Assembly (NCBI GenBank): GCA_964523005.1
Contig: CAZFZL010000028.1
Span: 1 to 16,407 of the forward strand
DNA length: 16,407 nucleotides
Direction: 5' to 3'
Source: UMGS1307 sp964523005
Lineage (GTDB): Bacteria > Bacillota > Clostridia > Oscillospirales > CAG-382
The first letter of the stretch is position 1, and each line of letters starts with the position of its first letter. Positions 8,633-16,281 of this stretch are shown one piece after another. The notes under the pieces were generated by a model. That model was given only the letters and a program-made list of their open reading frames with translations. It was not told where the DNA came from and searched no databases. The position numbers were made by a program, and so were the translations under genes.

Positions 8633-8675
8633 ATTGCGGTTGTGATGCAGCAACACGCCGCAACACAACCGCAAT
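8633..8675 (-). terminator. Long hairpin between the glpK operon and hppA
   Basis: Perfect 12-bp arms ATTGCGGTTGTG and CACAACCGCAAT occupy 8675..8664 and 8644..8633 on the minus strand. Inside, after a single T-T mismatch, a further 6-bp stem (TGCGGC / GCTGCA) closes a 5-nt loop. The tail TTTGTTTC is moderately T-rich. The hairpin could terminate the upstream four-gene operon, whose last stop is 96 nt away. Alternatively it could be the first domain of the hppA leader RNA, because a promoter candidate lies just upstream of it. Confidence 0.6.
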
Positions 8676-8677
8676 CC

Positions 8678-8706
8678 ATCATAACACATCAAGTACCGTT
8701 TGTCCA
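8678..8706 (-). promoter_or_regulatory. Candidate sigma-A promoter of hppA
   Basis: On the minus strand TGGACA (8706..8701), a 17-nt spacer and TATGAT (8683..8678) are found, with a TGn extended -10. Predicted initiation near 8671 coincides with the base of the long hairpin, giving a leader of about 130 nt that carries both structured elements. A second -10 match, TATAAT (8624..8619), lies after the hairpin but lacks a -35 box. It would start the RNA right at the pseudoknot stem. Confidence 0.5.
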
Positions 8707-8770
8707 TATCAAAAAGATATAAATTTTGCGGAACTTTTCAAGCTTTTTTTGAAAACACTGTTGCAAAAGA

Positions 8771-9208
8771 TCAGCTGTCTGCTTTTGGCGTGCTGCTATT
8801 TGAAAAAGCCTCTTGGTTGTTAAGGTATCTCAGCCCAAGCGTCTGGACGATGGCGCTGTTGATGGTGAATATCGCGAATACCGCCATTTCAAGCAGCCTG
8901 AAGGTTCCGAGCGGCGTGGAAAAACGCAGTACGGCGATGGCGTCGCCGGCGAGCAGCAGCACGGCGCTCGCTGCAACGCAGGCAAGCACTGCTTTTTTTG
9001 CATCGGATTTTTTCGTAAAAGCGTAAAATGCGAGGTTCGCGAGCATTACGCACGACGGCAGAAATACGAGGATTGCAGGCACGCCGTTTGCGCTGTCCGT
9101 AACTCGGTTCTCAAGATAGAAGCCGTAATAGCAACAGATAAGATAACCGACACAAAGCAGGCATATAACGGCGTATCGGATGAGCTTGTATTTATCGCTT
9201 CTTTTCAT
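8771..9208 (-). CDS. Small four-helix membrane protein of unknown function
   Basis: This 145-aa protein is not recognised. It has four predicted transmembrane segments at about residues 10-31, 44-65, 72-94 and 102-126, a short basic N-terminus, and a polar Ser/Asn-rich C-terminal tail. The ATG at 9208 is preferred over an upstream GTG at 9226, because GGAAG lies inside the longer version, 7 nt before the ATG. The gene begins 36 nt after the stop of the DUF4855 lipoprotein gene with no terminator between. It is therefore probably the last gene of the glpK operon. No catalytic motif is visible. Confidence 0.75.
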   Translation of the reverse strand: MKRSDKYKLIRYAVICLLCVGYLICCYYGFYLENRVTDSANGVPAILVFLPSCVMLANLAFYAFTKKSDAKKAVLACVAASAVLLLAGDAIAVLRFSTPLGTFRLLEMAVFAIFTINSAIVQTLGLRYLNNQEAFSNSSTPKADS

Positions 9209-9244
9209 TATTAGTCTTCCTTTCACAGCTGTTATTTTTTATGT

Positions 9245-12200
9245 TTATCTGACAGTCACGGTCACTGAAGCAGGGGCTGAGTCGCCGAGCTGCTCGCTGA
9301 AGGTGAAGGTGAAGGTATCCGTTCCGGTAAAGCCCTTATTCGGAAAATAGGTGAAGGCGCCGTTTTCATCCACGGTGACGGTACCGTGCGAGGGCGATGT
9401 ATATACTGAATATTTGCGTATTGAGTTGCTTTCGCCGAGAGATCCGGCGACAAGCGAATTCTTGCTTGTTGAAACGGAAACATTTTCAGGTGTATCGGGC
9501 ATTATTTTGAGTGTGCCCTTGATGAACTGATATGTATAGTCGTAAAGCAGTCTTATACGCTTGTCAGAGCTGCGGCAGGCGCTGTACAGCCCGGTGATGC
9601 CCTGATAATACGCATGACCTGTTTGCGTCATATAGCCGTATTCCACGCCTTTTCCGAGGTAGTCCATATATTTTTCATAATACAGTTCATTGCTCAGACC
9701 CTGCGGGTCAAATTCCATTTCGATGCGCATGTTGTAGCGTTTGATGCTTTTTACGGCGTTTTCGATACGGGAAAGCGGCACGTCAAGGTCGAACGCGTAA
9801 TTCGGCTGCATATAAGCTGCGCTGAAGCCGCACTGTGCCCATGACGAATAGCCTTCAGCCTGGAAATACGGTATCCAGAAAAGCTGGCTGTCGCATTTGT
9901 CTTCGAGATATTTGCTCACGAGCGCGGCGCGCTGTATGTCGCCCTCGGAAACGTCGACTGCTTCGTCGAACCAATACCAGCCACACAGCTCAAGATTGTC
10001 GTATGATTCCATCTCGAAGCGTCCGGTGCAAAGCTTGACATACCATTTTATGACCTTCATCATATCGTCGTCATCGGAAAGGTCTTCCGTAACGCCGTCG
10101 CCGTCAACATCACCGAAATTCGTAATTGCCTTTGACGGGTACATGATTGTCAAAAAAACTTTTATCTTGAAATCCTTCAGTCCAAGGGCATCCGCTATCT
10201 CGCCTGCCGCTTCGTTGAGTGCGTCGAGGTTTTTATTCTCCGTGAACAGGTCGTTGTAGATATAATCCCAGTCACTCTTGACCGAATCACCGTATGGTCT
10301 TCCGCCGGACGGAAGCTCGCCGGTGTTGGGGAGAAACAGAAATCCGTCAAACATTGTGTCGGTGATCGTCATTGACGCGTTGAGGTACGCTGCGTATGCA
10401 AGAAAGAAATTCTTATCAAGCACGACCGAGGAATTGTGATAAGCGAGCATTATATCCTTTACTCCGTCGAGAATGTCGTCGGAAAGCTCGGAATATGAGC
10501 CGACTGTATCGCTTTTTATCGTTAGAGTTTCCGGCGTGATACCGAGTCCGCTGAGTCTTACTACGCCGCGCTTGATCTCCGTCGTGCCGAACAGCTCAAG
10601 TTCGTCGAGATACGTGTGTGCTGCAACGGGGAAGGAAAACCGCGCGTAGCGTGCAACGGTCGGAACGGCGAGCCGGACGTTGATCTTGTATATTCCGGCA
10701 TCGTCGTCGAAATCAGTGAGATACTGGACGGAAACGGGATACCATTTTACACCGTCATCGGAAAGATACAGTGTAAAAGTCGAAGGGAGCGCGATCCCCC
10801 ACGACTTGAGCTGGAGAAAATCGGTCGCAAATCCGGTGACTGTCATATGATAACCCAGGTCGTAGAATATATCACGGCTTATACCCGACCAGGTTTTGAA
10901 CCATTTGCCGTTGAAGGCGGCAGTATCCGTCGAGCGTATCCCATCGGTGAGTATCAACGAGCTTGCGGGTGTACAATACGACGCGGCATCGGACTTGAGC
11001 AGCCCCGCGCCGTCGAGTATCTGCTGCTTGAGACCTTTTATGAGGTTAACTTCTATATCACTGCTTTCGGGCGAGTGCGTTTCAGAAGAAACTTTTTCTA
11101 TTGAAAGCGCCGGGTACATAAGCTCTTCCTGCACTTCTTCGCGCATGGCGTATACTGCCGCTTCTTCAAAGAGCATCCACGTTTTTTCGCCTTCGGGTAT
11201 GGAGAAGCGGACAAACCGTGCGCTTATGCAGGTTTCGGGCGCGAAAGTATAAGCAAAATTCGTAACAGAGCTGTCGGCGCTTGTGTACGCGCGGGAAACG
11301 CGTACGAATTTTTCACCGTCATCTGACACAAGCATATCGACATAAACGGGAAGCGTTATCCCTGTTGCCGGGCGGCTGTACGCCCACAGCGATATGCCGC
11401 ATATATCGTCTGTAACGCAGCCGAGGTCTACTGTTATATCGAGCGCGTCCGATCCGGAAAATCCGACCCATGCACCGCTTTCATAATAATTGTTCGTAGG
11501 TGTACCGTCAGTGAGCATCGAGCCGCTGTCTGTATACTGCTTTGTTGAAGACGGGCGCGAAAGAGTGTAGGAGGCGCCCTGAGAAATGAGGGTTTTTGTC
11601 AGAGAGGTATCGGGCTTTTGGGTAGTTACCGAACCAATGGCGGCGGACAGCTCACCGTCCGTGGCGGAATCGGATTCGTATGCGTCTAAAACGTCAGCCT
11701 GCGAGCGGTTGCCGCCGCCTTCTGTGTCGGCGTAGACAGTAAGCTCGTCAAGAAACATCCAGGAAGAAGAGCCGACGAAGGAAAACCTGACATACCGTGC
11801 GTTTTCCGTTTCGCTCAGAACGAGCTCGGCACGCTGTACTGTACCTTCAACATATGCAGGCTTCACACACATGCCGAGACGCTTCCAGCTTTCCAAATCG
11901 TCGGAAATATGTATTGTGACGGTGGCCGGTGCGTAGATCCCGGCTACGCTGACCGAAAGATAGCCGGCTTCAAAAGCATATATGCGAGCGCCGTCTTCGC
12001 CGAGATCGATTATCACGCTCAGCGCTCTGTCGGTATAACCCGAAAACCGCTCGTCGGTGTAGTTGTCACTTTCACTTTTAACGCCGTCTGTCAGCTCTGT
12101 ACCGTAGGTGTCCGGATATGAATCGCCTGCTTCTGAAGCTTTTGTATATGTTTTTCCAAGGCTTACTGCTGTTTTATACTGTATTTCGCCATTGAGACTT

Positions 12201-12331
12201 TCTTCGGCTGAAACTTCAGATACCGTGCTTTCGGGTGTACTTGGCGTTTTGCTGTCATCGCATGAAGCCAGCAGCGACGCCAACAGCGCGAACAATAGCA
12301 ACAATGCGGTAAATCTGTAACGCTTATTCAA
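9245..12331 (-). CDS. DUF4855 lipoprotein with three discoidin-like modules
   Basis: This 1028-aa lipoprotein is predicted to be anchored outside the membrane. The signal sequence ends in a lipobox LLASC with Cys24 as the lipidated residue. Three repeated beta modules of about 150 residues (roughly 52-202, 245-395 and 430-582) each show LTDG, then SDD, then an ARYVRFSF-like strand and a closing FLDELTVY-like strand. This is the pattern of F5/8-type (discoidin, CBM32-like) carbohydrate-binding domains. The DUF4855 region follows (about 590-940), with LFLPNTGELPSGGRPYGD, an Asp-rich Ca-binding-like loop DVDGDGVTEDLSDDDD (741-756), and acidic candidates in WYWFDEAVD and MEFDPQG. The C-terminus (about 955-1028) is a cadherin/Ig-like module with GTDTFTFTF. 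The start codon is TTG with GAGG 9 nt upstream, overlapping the preceding gene by 8 nt. DUF4855 has no established activity known to me. A role in binding or processing extracellular glycans is inferred. Confidence 0.85.
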   Translation of the reverse strand: MNKRYRFTALLLLFALLASLLASCDDSKTPSTPESTVSEVSAEESLNGEIQYKTAVSLGKTYTKASEAGDSYPDTYGTELTDGVKSESDNYTDERFSGYTDRALSVIIDLGEDGARIYAFEAGYLSVSVAGIYAPATVTIHISDDLESWKRLGMCVKPAYVEGTVQRAELVLSETENARYVRFSFVGSSSWMFLDELTVYADTEGGGNRSQADVLDAYESDSATDGELSAAIGSVTTQKPDTSLTKTLISQGASYTLSRPSSTKQYTDSGSMLTDGTPTNNYYESGAWVGFSGSDALDITVDLGCVTDDICGISLWAYSRPATGITLPVYVDMLVSDDGEKFVRVSRAYTSADSSVTNFAYTFAPETCISARFVRFSIPEGEKTWMLFEEAAVYAMREEVQEELMYPALSIEKVSSETHSPESSDIEVNLIKGLKQQILDGAGLLKSDAASYCTPASSLILTDGIRSTDTAAFNGKWFKTWSGISRDIFYDLGYHMTVTGFATDFLQLKSWGIALPSTFTLYLSDDGVKWYPVSVQYLTDFDDDAGIYKINVRLAVPTVARYARFSFPVAAHTYLDELELFGTTEIKRGVVRLSGLGITPETLTIKSDTVGSYSELSDDILDGVKDIMLAYHNSSVVLDKNFFLAYAAYLNASMTITDTMFDGFLFLPNTGELPSGGRPYGDSVKSDWDYIYNDLFTENKNLDALNEAAGEIADALGLKDFKIKVFLTIMYPSKAITNFGDVDGDGVTEDLSDDDDMMKVIKWYVKLCTGRFEMESYDNLELCGWYWFDEAVDVSEGDIQRAALVSKYLEDKCDSQLFWIPYFQAEGYSSWAQCGFSAAYMQPNYAFDLDVPLSRIENAVKSIKRYNMRIEMEFDPQGLSNELYYEKYMDYLGKGVEYGYMTQTGHAYYQGITGLYSACRSSDKRIRLLYDYTYQFIKGTLKIMPDTPENVSVSTSKNSLVAGSLGESNSIRKYSVYTSPSHGTVTVDENGAFTYFPNKGFTGTDTFTFTFSEQLGDSAPASVTVTVR

Positions 12332-12773
12332 GATCGCTTTCCTCGGACAGGTTGTCGACGCCTGCCTTTTCCTTTATGATGGTAGTGAGTTTTTCATAAA
12401 GCCCGTTGCTTTCGAGCGTATACTGGGTCGCTTTGAATAACACGGTGCGATAGACAAACAGCTCACCCTTCGTCTCGGTCAAATCAATGTATACTGGGCT
12501 TTTTCCTTCAATGTTTATGATCACACCGCTGTCCGACTCAGACAAATCGTACGTCTTGGACCACGCTTGTGCCGTGTTGAAAAGGCTTATGATCGCGTTT
12601 GCCTCATCAGACGACAGCGTGTACTCGTCTTCGCCGTACCAAACAGTCACGGCTGTCACCGCCTTGGCATCGATGCTTTTGTGCGGAACGGCGCTGTAGG
12701 CGGTCGCCGCAACAATACAGCAACCTAAAACACACAGGACAATTATCGCGGCGGTTTTTAAACCTTTACTCAT
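12324..12773 (-). CDS. Membrane-anchored protein of unknown function
   Basis: This 149-aa protein is not recognised. One hydrophobic helix (about residues 7-28) anchors an extracytoplasmic domain of about 120 residues, which has alternating beta-strand character (VTAVTVWYG, GVIINIEG, PVYIDLTE, LFVYRTVLF) and a helical end. It contains no catalytic motif. The start is well supported: AGGAGG lies within the last codons of glpK, 6 nt before the ATG. The ATG itself overlaps the glpK stop by 8 nt (ATGAGTAA), and its own end overlaps the lipoprotein start by 8 nt. These overlaps point to translational coupling and a shared role with the lipoprotein at the cell surface. Confidence 0.8.
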   Translation of the reverse strand: MSKGLKTAAIIVLCVLGCCIVAATAYSAVPHKSIDAKAVTAVTVWYGEDEYTLSSDEANAIISLFNTAQAWSKTYDLSESDSGVIINIEGKSPVYIDLTETKGELFVYRTVLFKATQYTLESNGLYEKLTTIIKEKAGVDNLSEESDLE

Positions 12774-14256
12774 TATCGTCCTCCTGCGCCCATGCTTTCG
12801 AGCGCTCTACGGCGCGCTGCCAGTTCTTGAGCATTTTTTGACGCTCGTTTTCCTGAGTAATTGGAGAAAATGAACACTTGAGCTGCCATTCCCGTTCGAG
12901 ACTGCCTGTGTCGCGGTAAATTCCTGCGCCGAGCCCGGCAAGCATAGCTGCGCCGAGCGCCGTTGTTTCGGTCGTCGGCGGCTGTTTTATTTTTATCCTG
13001 CTTATATTTGCCTGAAGCTGCATGAGAAGTCTGTTTGCCGAAGCGCCGCCGTCCGCCTTCATTTCCGATATTCTCAGATTTGATTCCAACTGCATCAGAG
13101 ATATCACGTCGTTGACCTCGAACGCAATCGCTTCAAGAGCAGCGCGCATTATGTGGGCTTTTGTTGTTCCGCGTGTCAGACCGACTATGGTTCCGCGCGC
13201 GTATGAATCCCAATACGGCGCGCCGAGTCCTACGAACGCCGGTACAATGTATACGCCGCCGTTGTCGGGTACTGACGACGCAAGGCGTTCACTTTCCTCG
13301 CTTGATGTGATAAAGCCCATTTCGTCACGCAGCCATGAGATCAACGCACCGGCGACGAACACACTTCCTTCAAGCGCGTATGTTACTTCATTTTTAAGCT
13401 TCCATGAAAGCGTCGTCACGAGCCCTTTCGTCGAACGGCACGCGACGCTGCCCGTGTTCATCAGGAGAAACGCGCCTGTTCCATAGGTGGTTTTAGCGTC
13501 ACCGGTATTGAAGCAGCATTGACCGAACAGTGCGGCGTGCTGGTCGCCGGCAACACCGGTTATCGGTATCTCCGTACCGAAAAGCCGGGTCGTTCCGAAA
13601 TCTCCGTCACACGAAAGCACCTCAGGGAGCATCGCTTCCGGTATTCCGAAAAGCTCGAGCAGATCCTCGTCCCAACGCTGCGTGCGTATATTATAAAGCA
13701 TGGTGCGGGAAGCATTTGTAGCATCTGTCGCGTGAACACGCCCTTCGGTGAATTTCCATATAAGCCATGAGTCGACCGTCCCGAAAAGAAGCTCGCCGCG
13801 TTCTGCGCGTTCGCGCGCACCCGGCGTGTTGTCGAGAAACCATTTCAGCTTCGAGGCGGAGAAATAAGCGTTGAGCGTAAGTCCTGTTTTGCGTTTGATT
13901 GTTTCGGTATATCCTTCGCGCACGAGCGCATTGCAGTAATCAGCGGTGCGCCGGCATTGCCAAACGATCGCGTTGCCGACCGGCTCCGAGGTGTTTTTAT
14001 CCCATACGACGACTGTCTCGCGCTGGTTGGTTATTCCAATACACGCGATGTCCCGTGAAAAGAGCCGGCGCGCTATCGCGTTGCGCGCACATTCGTAGGC
14101 TGTATTCCATATTTCGTTCGCGTCGTGCTCTACCCAGCCGGGCTTCGGATAATACTGCGTGATCGGAAGACTGTACGACATAAGCTCTGACGTGCCGTTG
14201 AAGACGATCGCCCGCGTGCTCGTAGTGCCAGAATCTATTGCAAGTATGTATTTCAT
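12766..14256 (-). CDS. glpK: Glycerol kinase
   Basis: This cytoplasmic FGGY-family enzyme phosphorylates glycerol with ATP to sn-glycerol 3-phosphate. The product is 496 aa, the normal length. Motifs in order are DSGTTSTRAIVFN (8-20), GWVEHDANEIW (40-50), ITNQRETVVVWD (75-86), IVWQCRRTA (97-105), GTVDSWLIWKFT (159-170), GVAGDQHAALFGQ with catalytic Asp238, GTGAFLLMNTG, and the C-terminal KADGGASANRL. Where low-GC Firmicutes enzymes have the HPr-phosphorylated His (HFYG before the GDQ motif), this one has Arg224 (RLFG), so PTS activation is not expected. The ATG at 14256 has GAGG 7 nt upstream. A frame open to 14592 would add 112 unrelated residues and run across the divergent promoters, so it is rejected. 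No glycerol facilitator or glycerol-3-phosphate dehydrogenase is adjacent. It leads a four-gene coupled operon. Confidence 0.96.
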   Translation of the reverse strand: MKYILAIDSGTTSTRAIVFNGTSELMSYSLPITQYYPKPGWVEHDANEIWNTAYECARNAIARRLFSRDIACIGITNQRETVVVWDKNTSEPVGNAIVWQCRRTADYCNALVREGYTETIKRKTGLTLNAYFSASKLKWFLDNTPGARERAERGELLFGTVDSWLIWKFTEGRVHATDATNASRTMLYNIRTQRWDEDLLELFGIPEAMLPEVLSCDGDFGTTRLFGTEIPITGVAGDQHAALFGQCCFNTGDAKTTYGTGAFLLMNTGSVACRSTKGLVTTLSWKLKNEVTYALEGSVFVAGALISWLRDEMGFITSSEESERLASSVPDNGGVYIVPAFVGLGAPYWDSYARGTIVGLTRGTTKAHIMRAALEAIAFEVNDVISLMQLESNLRISEMKADGGASANRLLMQLQANISRIKIKQPPTTETTALGAAMLAGLGAGIYRDTGSLEREWQLKCSFSPITQENERQKMLKNWQRAVERSKAWAQEDDNE

Positions 14257-14290
14257 CGTAAAGCCTCGCTTTTGCTTTTTATTCACAAAA

Positions 14291-14319
14291 AGTATAACAG
14301 ATACACAATAAAAAAACAA
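14291..14319 (-). promoter_or_regulatory. Sigma-A promoter of the glpK operon
   Basis: On the minus strand TTGTTT (14319..14314), a 17-nt spacer and TATACT (14296..14291) are found, with a TGn extended -10. The predicted start near 14284 leaves a leader of about 28 nt. The weak -35 with a good extended -10 would suit activator-assisted expression, but no operator is evident. Confidence 0.6.
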
Positions 14320-14349
14320 GACGAAATCGGAAAAAAGCGCAAATATATC

Positions 14350-14378
14350 TTGAAACACGGGATTTATTGTGATATAAT
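14350..14378 (+). promoter_or_regulatory. Strong sigma-A promoter of the Gfo/Idh/MocA oxidoreductase
   Basis: TTGAAA (14350-14355), exactly 17 nt, then TATAAT (14373-14378) preceded by TGn (14370-14372). Eleven of twelve consensus bases match and the -10 is extended. The start is predicted near 14385, about 41 nt before the ATG. It is divergent from, and clear of, the glpK promoter, with 30 nt between the two -35 boxes. Confidence 0.85.
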
Positions 14379-14425
14379 CGACAAGGTAAAAAGCTATAAG
14401 CTTAATAATTATCGGAGGAATAAAA

Positions 14426-15490
14426 ATGTCAAAGATGAAGATAGGTATCATAGGCTGCGGTACTATCGCCAATAATGCCCATATACCTGCGTATCTCAAC
14501 AACAAAGACGTGGAAATCAAGTATTTCTGCGACATCATTCCCGAAAGAGCGGAAAACGCGGTCAATAAGTACGGCTGCGGTATCGCGGTCACCGATTATA
14601 AGGAGATCCTCGCTGACAAGGAAGTTGAAGCGGTATCCGTTTGTACTCCTAACAGGATGCACTCAATAATATCGATAGACTGCCTCAGAGCCGGCAAGAA
14701 CGTACTTTGTGAAAAGCCTGCTGCGCGCATTTACTCCGAAGCGCTTGAAATGCAGAAGGCTCAGCACGAGGCAGGTAAGGTTCTCAACATAGGCGTCGTA
14801 AACAGATTCAACGTCGCTGTAAACATGATCAAAAAGATGATAGCGGACGGAGAACTCGGCGAAGTATATCATGTATATGTTTCCTTCCGCGCGCAGCGCT
14901 CCATACCGGGTCTGGGCGGCGCGTTCACCACTAAGGCAATCGCCGGCGGCGGTGCGCTTATCGACTGGGGCGTACATTATCTTGACATCGTCATGTATTG
15001 CACAAATGATCCCGCTCCTCTTACTGTTTCCGCAAAAGCGTTCTCTAAGCTGGGCGTTGACATGAAGAACTACGTTTACGAATCCATGTGGGCTGAAAAC
15101 ACGAAGGATCTCAACGGCACATACGACGTTGACGATTCCGTCACCGGCTTTGTCCGTACCTCTGGCCCGACGATCACCTTCAACGGCGCGTGGGCACAGA
15201 ACATCGGTATCGGCGAAGGCTACATAGATTTTCTCGGTACGAAGGCAGGTATCCGTCTCAATTACGGCGGCAACTTCACCGTTTGGAGCACGAAAGACGG
15301 CAAGCTCACCAGCTACACGCCTGAATTCGAATATGTCAATCACTTCCAGACTGAGATCGACAGCTTTGTACGCTGCATAAGAACGGGCGAGAAGCTTCCG
15401 AGCCACATCGACACCGTTATCGTTACCGCGAAGATGATGCAGGCAATGTATGATTCTTCCGATATAGGAAAAGAAATCGAACTCGCATAA
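14426..15490 (+). CDS. Gfo/Idh/MocA-family NAD(P)-dependent oxidoreductase
   Basis: This 354-aa cytoplasmic dehydrogenase belongs to the family that oxidises or reduces sugars, inositols and related polyols. An N-terminal Rossmann fold binds NAD(P): GIIGCGTIANNAH (residues 7-19), Asp36 at the end of the second strand, and the family motif CEKPAA (94-99) with the catalytic-type Lys. The C-terminal domain contains GGGALIDWGVHYLDI (172-186), whose His is the usual acid/base residue. Length and order match the family. The ATG at 14426 has GGAGG (14414-14418) 7 nt upstream, behind a near-consensus promoter. The gene is monocistronic with a strong terminator after it. The substrate cannot be read from sequence. 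Being divergent from glpK makes a polyol or sugar plausible but proves nothing. Confidence 0.93.
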   Translation: MSKMKIGIIGCGTIANNAHIPAYLNNKDVEIKYFCDIIPERAENAVNKYGCGIAVTDYKEILADKEVEAVSVCTPNRMHSIISIDCLRAGKNVLCEKPAARIYSEALEMQKAQHEAGKVLNIGVVNRFNVAVNMIKKMIADGELGEVYHVYVSFRAQRSIPGLGGAFTTKAIAGGGALIDWGVHYLDIVMYCTNDPAPLTVSAKAFSKLGVDMKNYVYESMWAENTKDLNGTYDVDDSVTGFVRTSGPTITFNGAWAQNIGIGEGYIDFLGTKAGIRLNYGGNFTVWSTKDGKLTSYTPEFEYVNHFQTEIDSFVRCIRTGEKLPSHIDTVIVTAKMMQAMYDSSDIGKEIELA

Positions 15491-15506
15491 TAAGAATAAA
15501 ACAAAA

Positions 15507-15543
15507 AACTTCCGCAGCATTCAAAGCTGCGGAAGTTTTTTTT
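15507..15543. terminator. Bidirectional intrinsic terminator
   Basis: Perfect 12-bp arms AACTTCCGCAGC (15507-15518) and GCTGCGGAAGTT (15526-15537) with a 7-nt loop, followed by a run of eight T (15536-15543) on the plus strand. On the minus strand the stem is followed by TTTTGTTTT. It lies 16 nt past the oxidoreductase stop and 9 nt past the stop of the convergent NPxTG gene, serving both. Confidence 0.95.
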
Positions 15544-15552
15544 GAAAAGTGA

Positions 15553-16281
15553 TTATTTGCGTGATTTTATTGCTATTGCACTGCCGGTGAGTGCGATAAC
15601 TCCGAGAACGATAAACAGTGCGGCATGATCGCCTGTTTCAGGGTTGGAACCGCCGTTGGATGTGCCGCCTGCAGCTTCTTCCGGAACCTTAGTGGTGGCG
15701 GAAAGCTTGTTGATGGTGGTAGAACCATAGACGGCAAATACTGTCACGGCCTTGATATAGTAGTAGCCTTCTTCCGGATCCTGGAGATCGATCATATCAA
15801 GCGCGCTGACTGTGGCTTTCATGTTGCTAAGGCTCATCGAAGAGTTGGCGCCGCTCGTTTTGAGGTCGCCGGACGACTGGTCGTACATAGTCGCATCGGC
15901 TGTGTCGCCAAGGTAGTGGTGGAGTGTGATAACATCCCCGTTCGTAAGAACGACGGCGATGTTAGTGGTGCCTGAGGTGACGGTAACATCAAGATTGAAT
16001 GTCGTGTCAGCGCCTGCCTTTATCGGCAGCGGCGAAGCGTAGGTATAGGTCATGCTCGGCCAGAGCGTTGTCGCGGTAGCGGTGAGTGCGCCTTCGTTGT
16101 ACGAGTAGTCGATAGTACCCGTCGTTCCGTTGTACTCACAGTCGATCTTTGTCCATTCGAAATCAGGCCCGATAAGGTTGTAGGTGGCGGATTTCTCTCC
16201 GGCACCTTCTGCACCCGCACATATCACGCAAAGCGGAAGCAGAAGAAAAGCCGTGAGAACGAGTGCGATTGCTTTTTTCAT
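15553..16281 (-). CDS. Secreted NPxTG-type surface-anchored protein
   Basis: This 242-aa secreted protein has a signal peptide (residues 1-24, ending CAGA) and a Thr/Ser-rich all-beta domain (about 30-195) of unknown function. A Gly/Ser linker follows, then a C-terminal cell-wall sorting-type signal: NPETGD (213-218), a hydrophobic helix (about 220-236) and the basic end KSRK. NPxTG variants of the LPxTG motif are common in Clostridia and suggest attachment by a sortase, none of which is encoded here. The start ATG (16281) has AAGGAG 8 nt upstream, and its ATGA overlaps the stop of the AraC-type regulator upstream. The gene is therefore probably translationally coupled to that regulator. It ends just before the shared terminator. 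The domain could bind glycans or protein, but nothing in the sequence settles this. Confidence 0.85.
   Translation of the reverse strand: MKKAIALVLTAFLLLPLCVICAGAEGAGEKSATYNLIGPDFEWTKIDCEYNGTTGTIDYSYNEGALTATATTLWPSMTYTYASPLPIKAGADTTFNLDVTVTSGTTNIAVVLTNGDVITLHHYLGDTADATMYDQSSGDLKTSGANSSMSLSNMKATVSALDMIDLQDPEEGYYYIKAVTVFAVYGSTTINKLSATTKVPEEAAGGTSNGGSNPETGDHAALFIVLGVIALTGSAIAIKSRK

Noticed and set aside
8633..8706. Fluoride (crcB-type) riboswitch, which would suit a pyrophosphatase gene
   Set aside because: The conserved crcB start and the CUGAU-type core near its 3' end could not be found by eye. The folded elements differ in size and order.
8704..8760. Short A/T-rich inverted repeats after the four-helix membrane protein gene
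   Set aside because: Stems of 5-7 bp made almost only of A and T. They are too weak to call a terminator compared with the hairpin at 8633-8675.
14257..14592. A 112-residue N-terminal extension of glycerol kinase rich in hydrophobic residues
   Set aside because: It crosses both divergent promoters, lacks a ribosome site at its start, and glycerol kinases begin at the MKYILAID segment. Its apparent membrane helices come from AT-rich intergenic DNA and antisense reading of the oxidoreductase.
14663..15520. A 285-codon open frame on the minus strand within the oxidoreductase gene
   Set aside because: It is entirely antisense to a well-conserved Gfo/Idh/MocA gene, runs into the terminator hairpin, and shows no family features.
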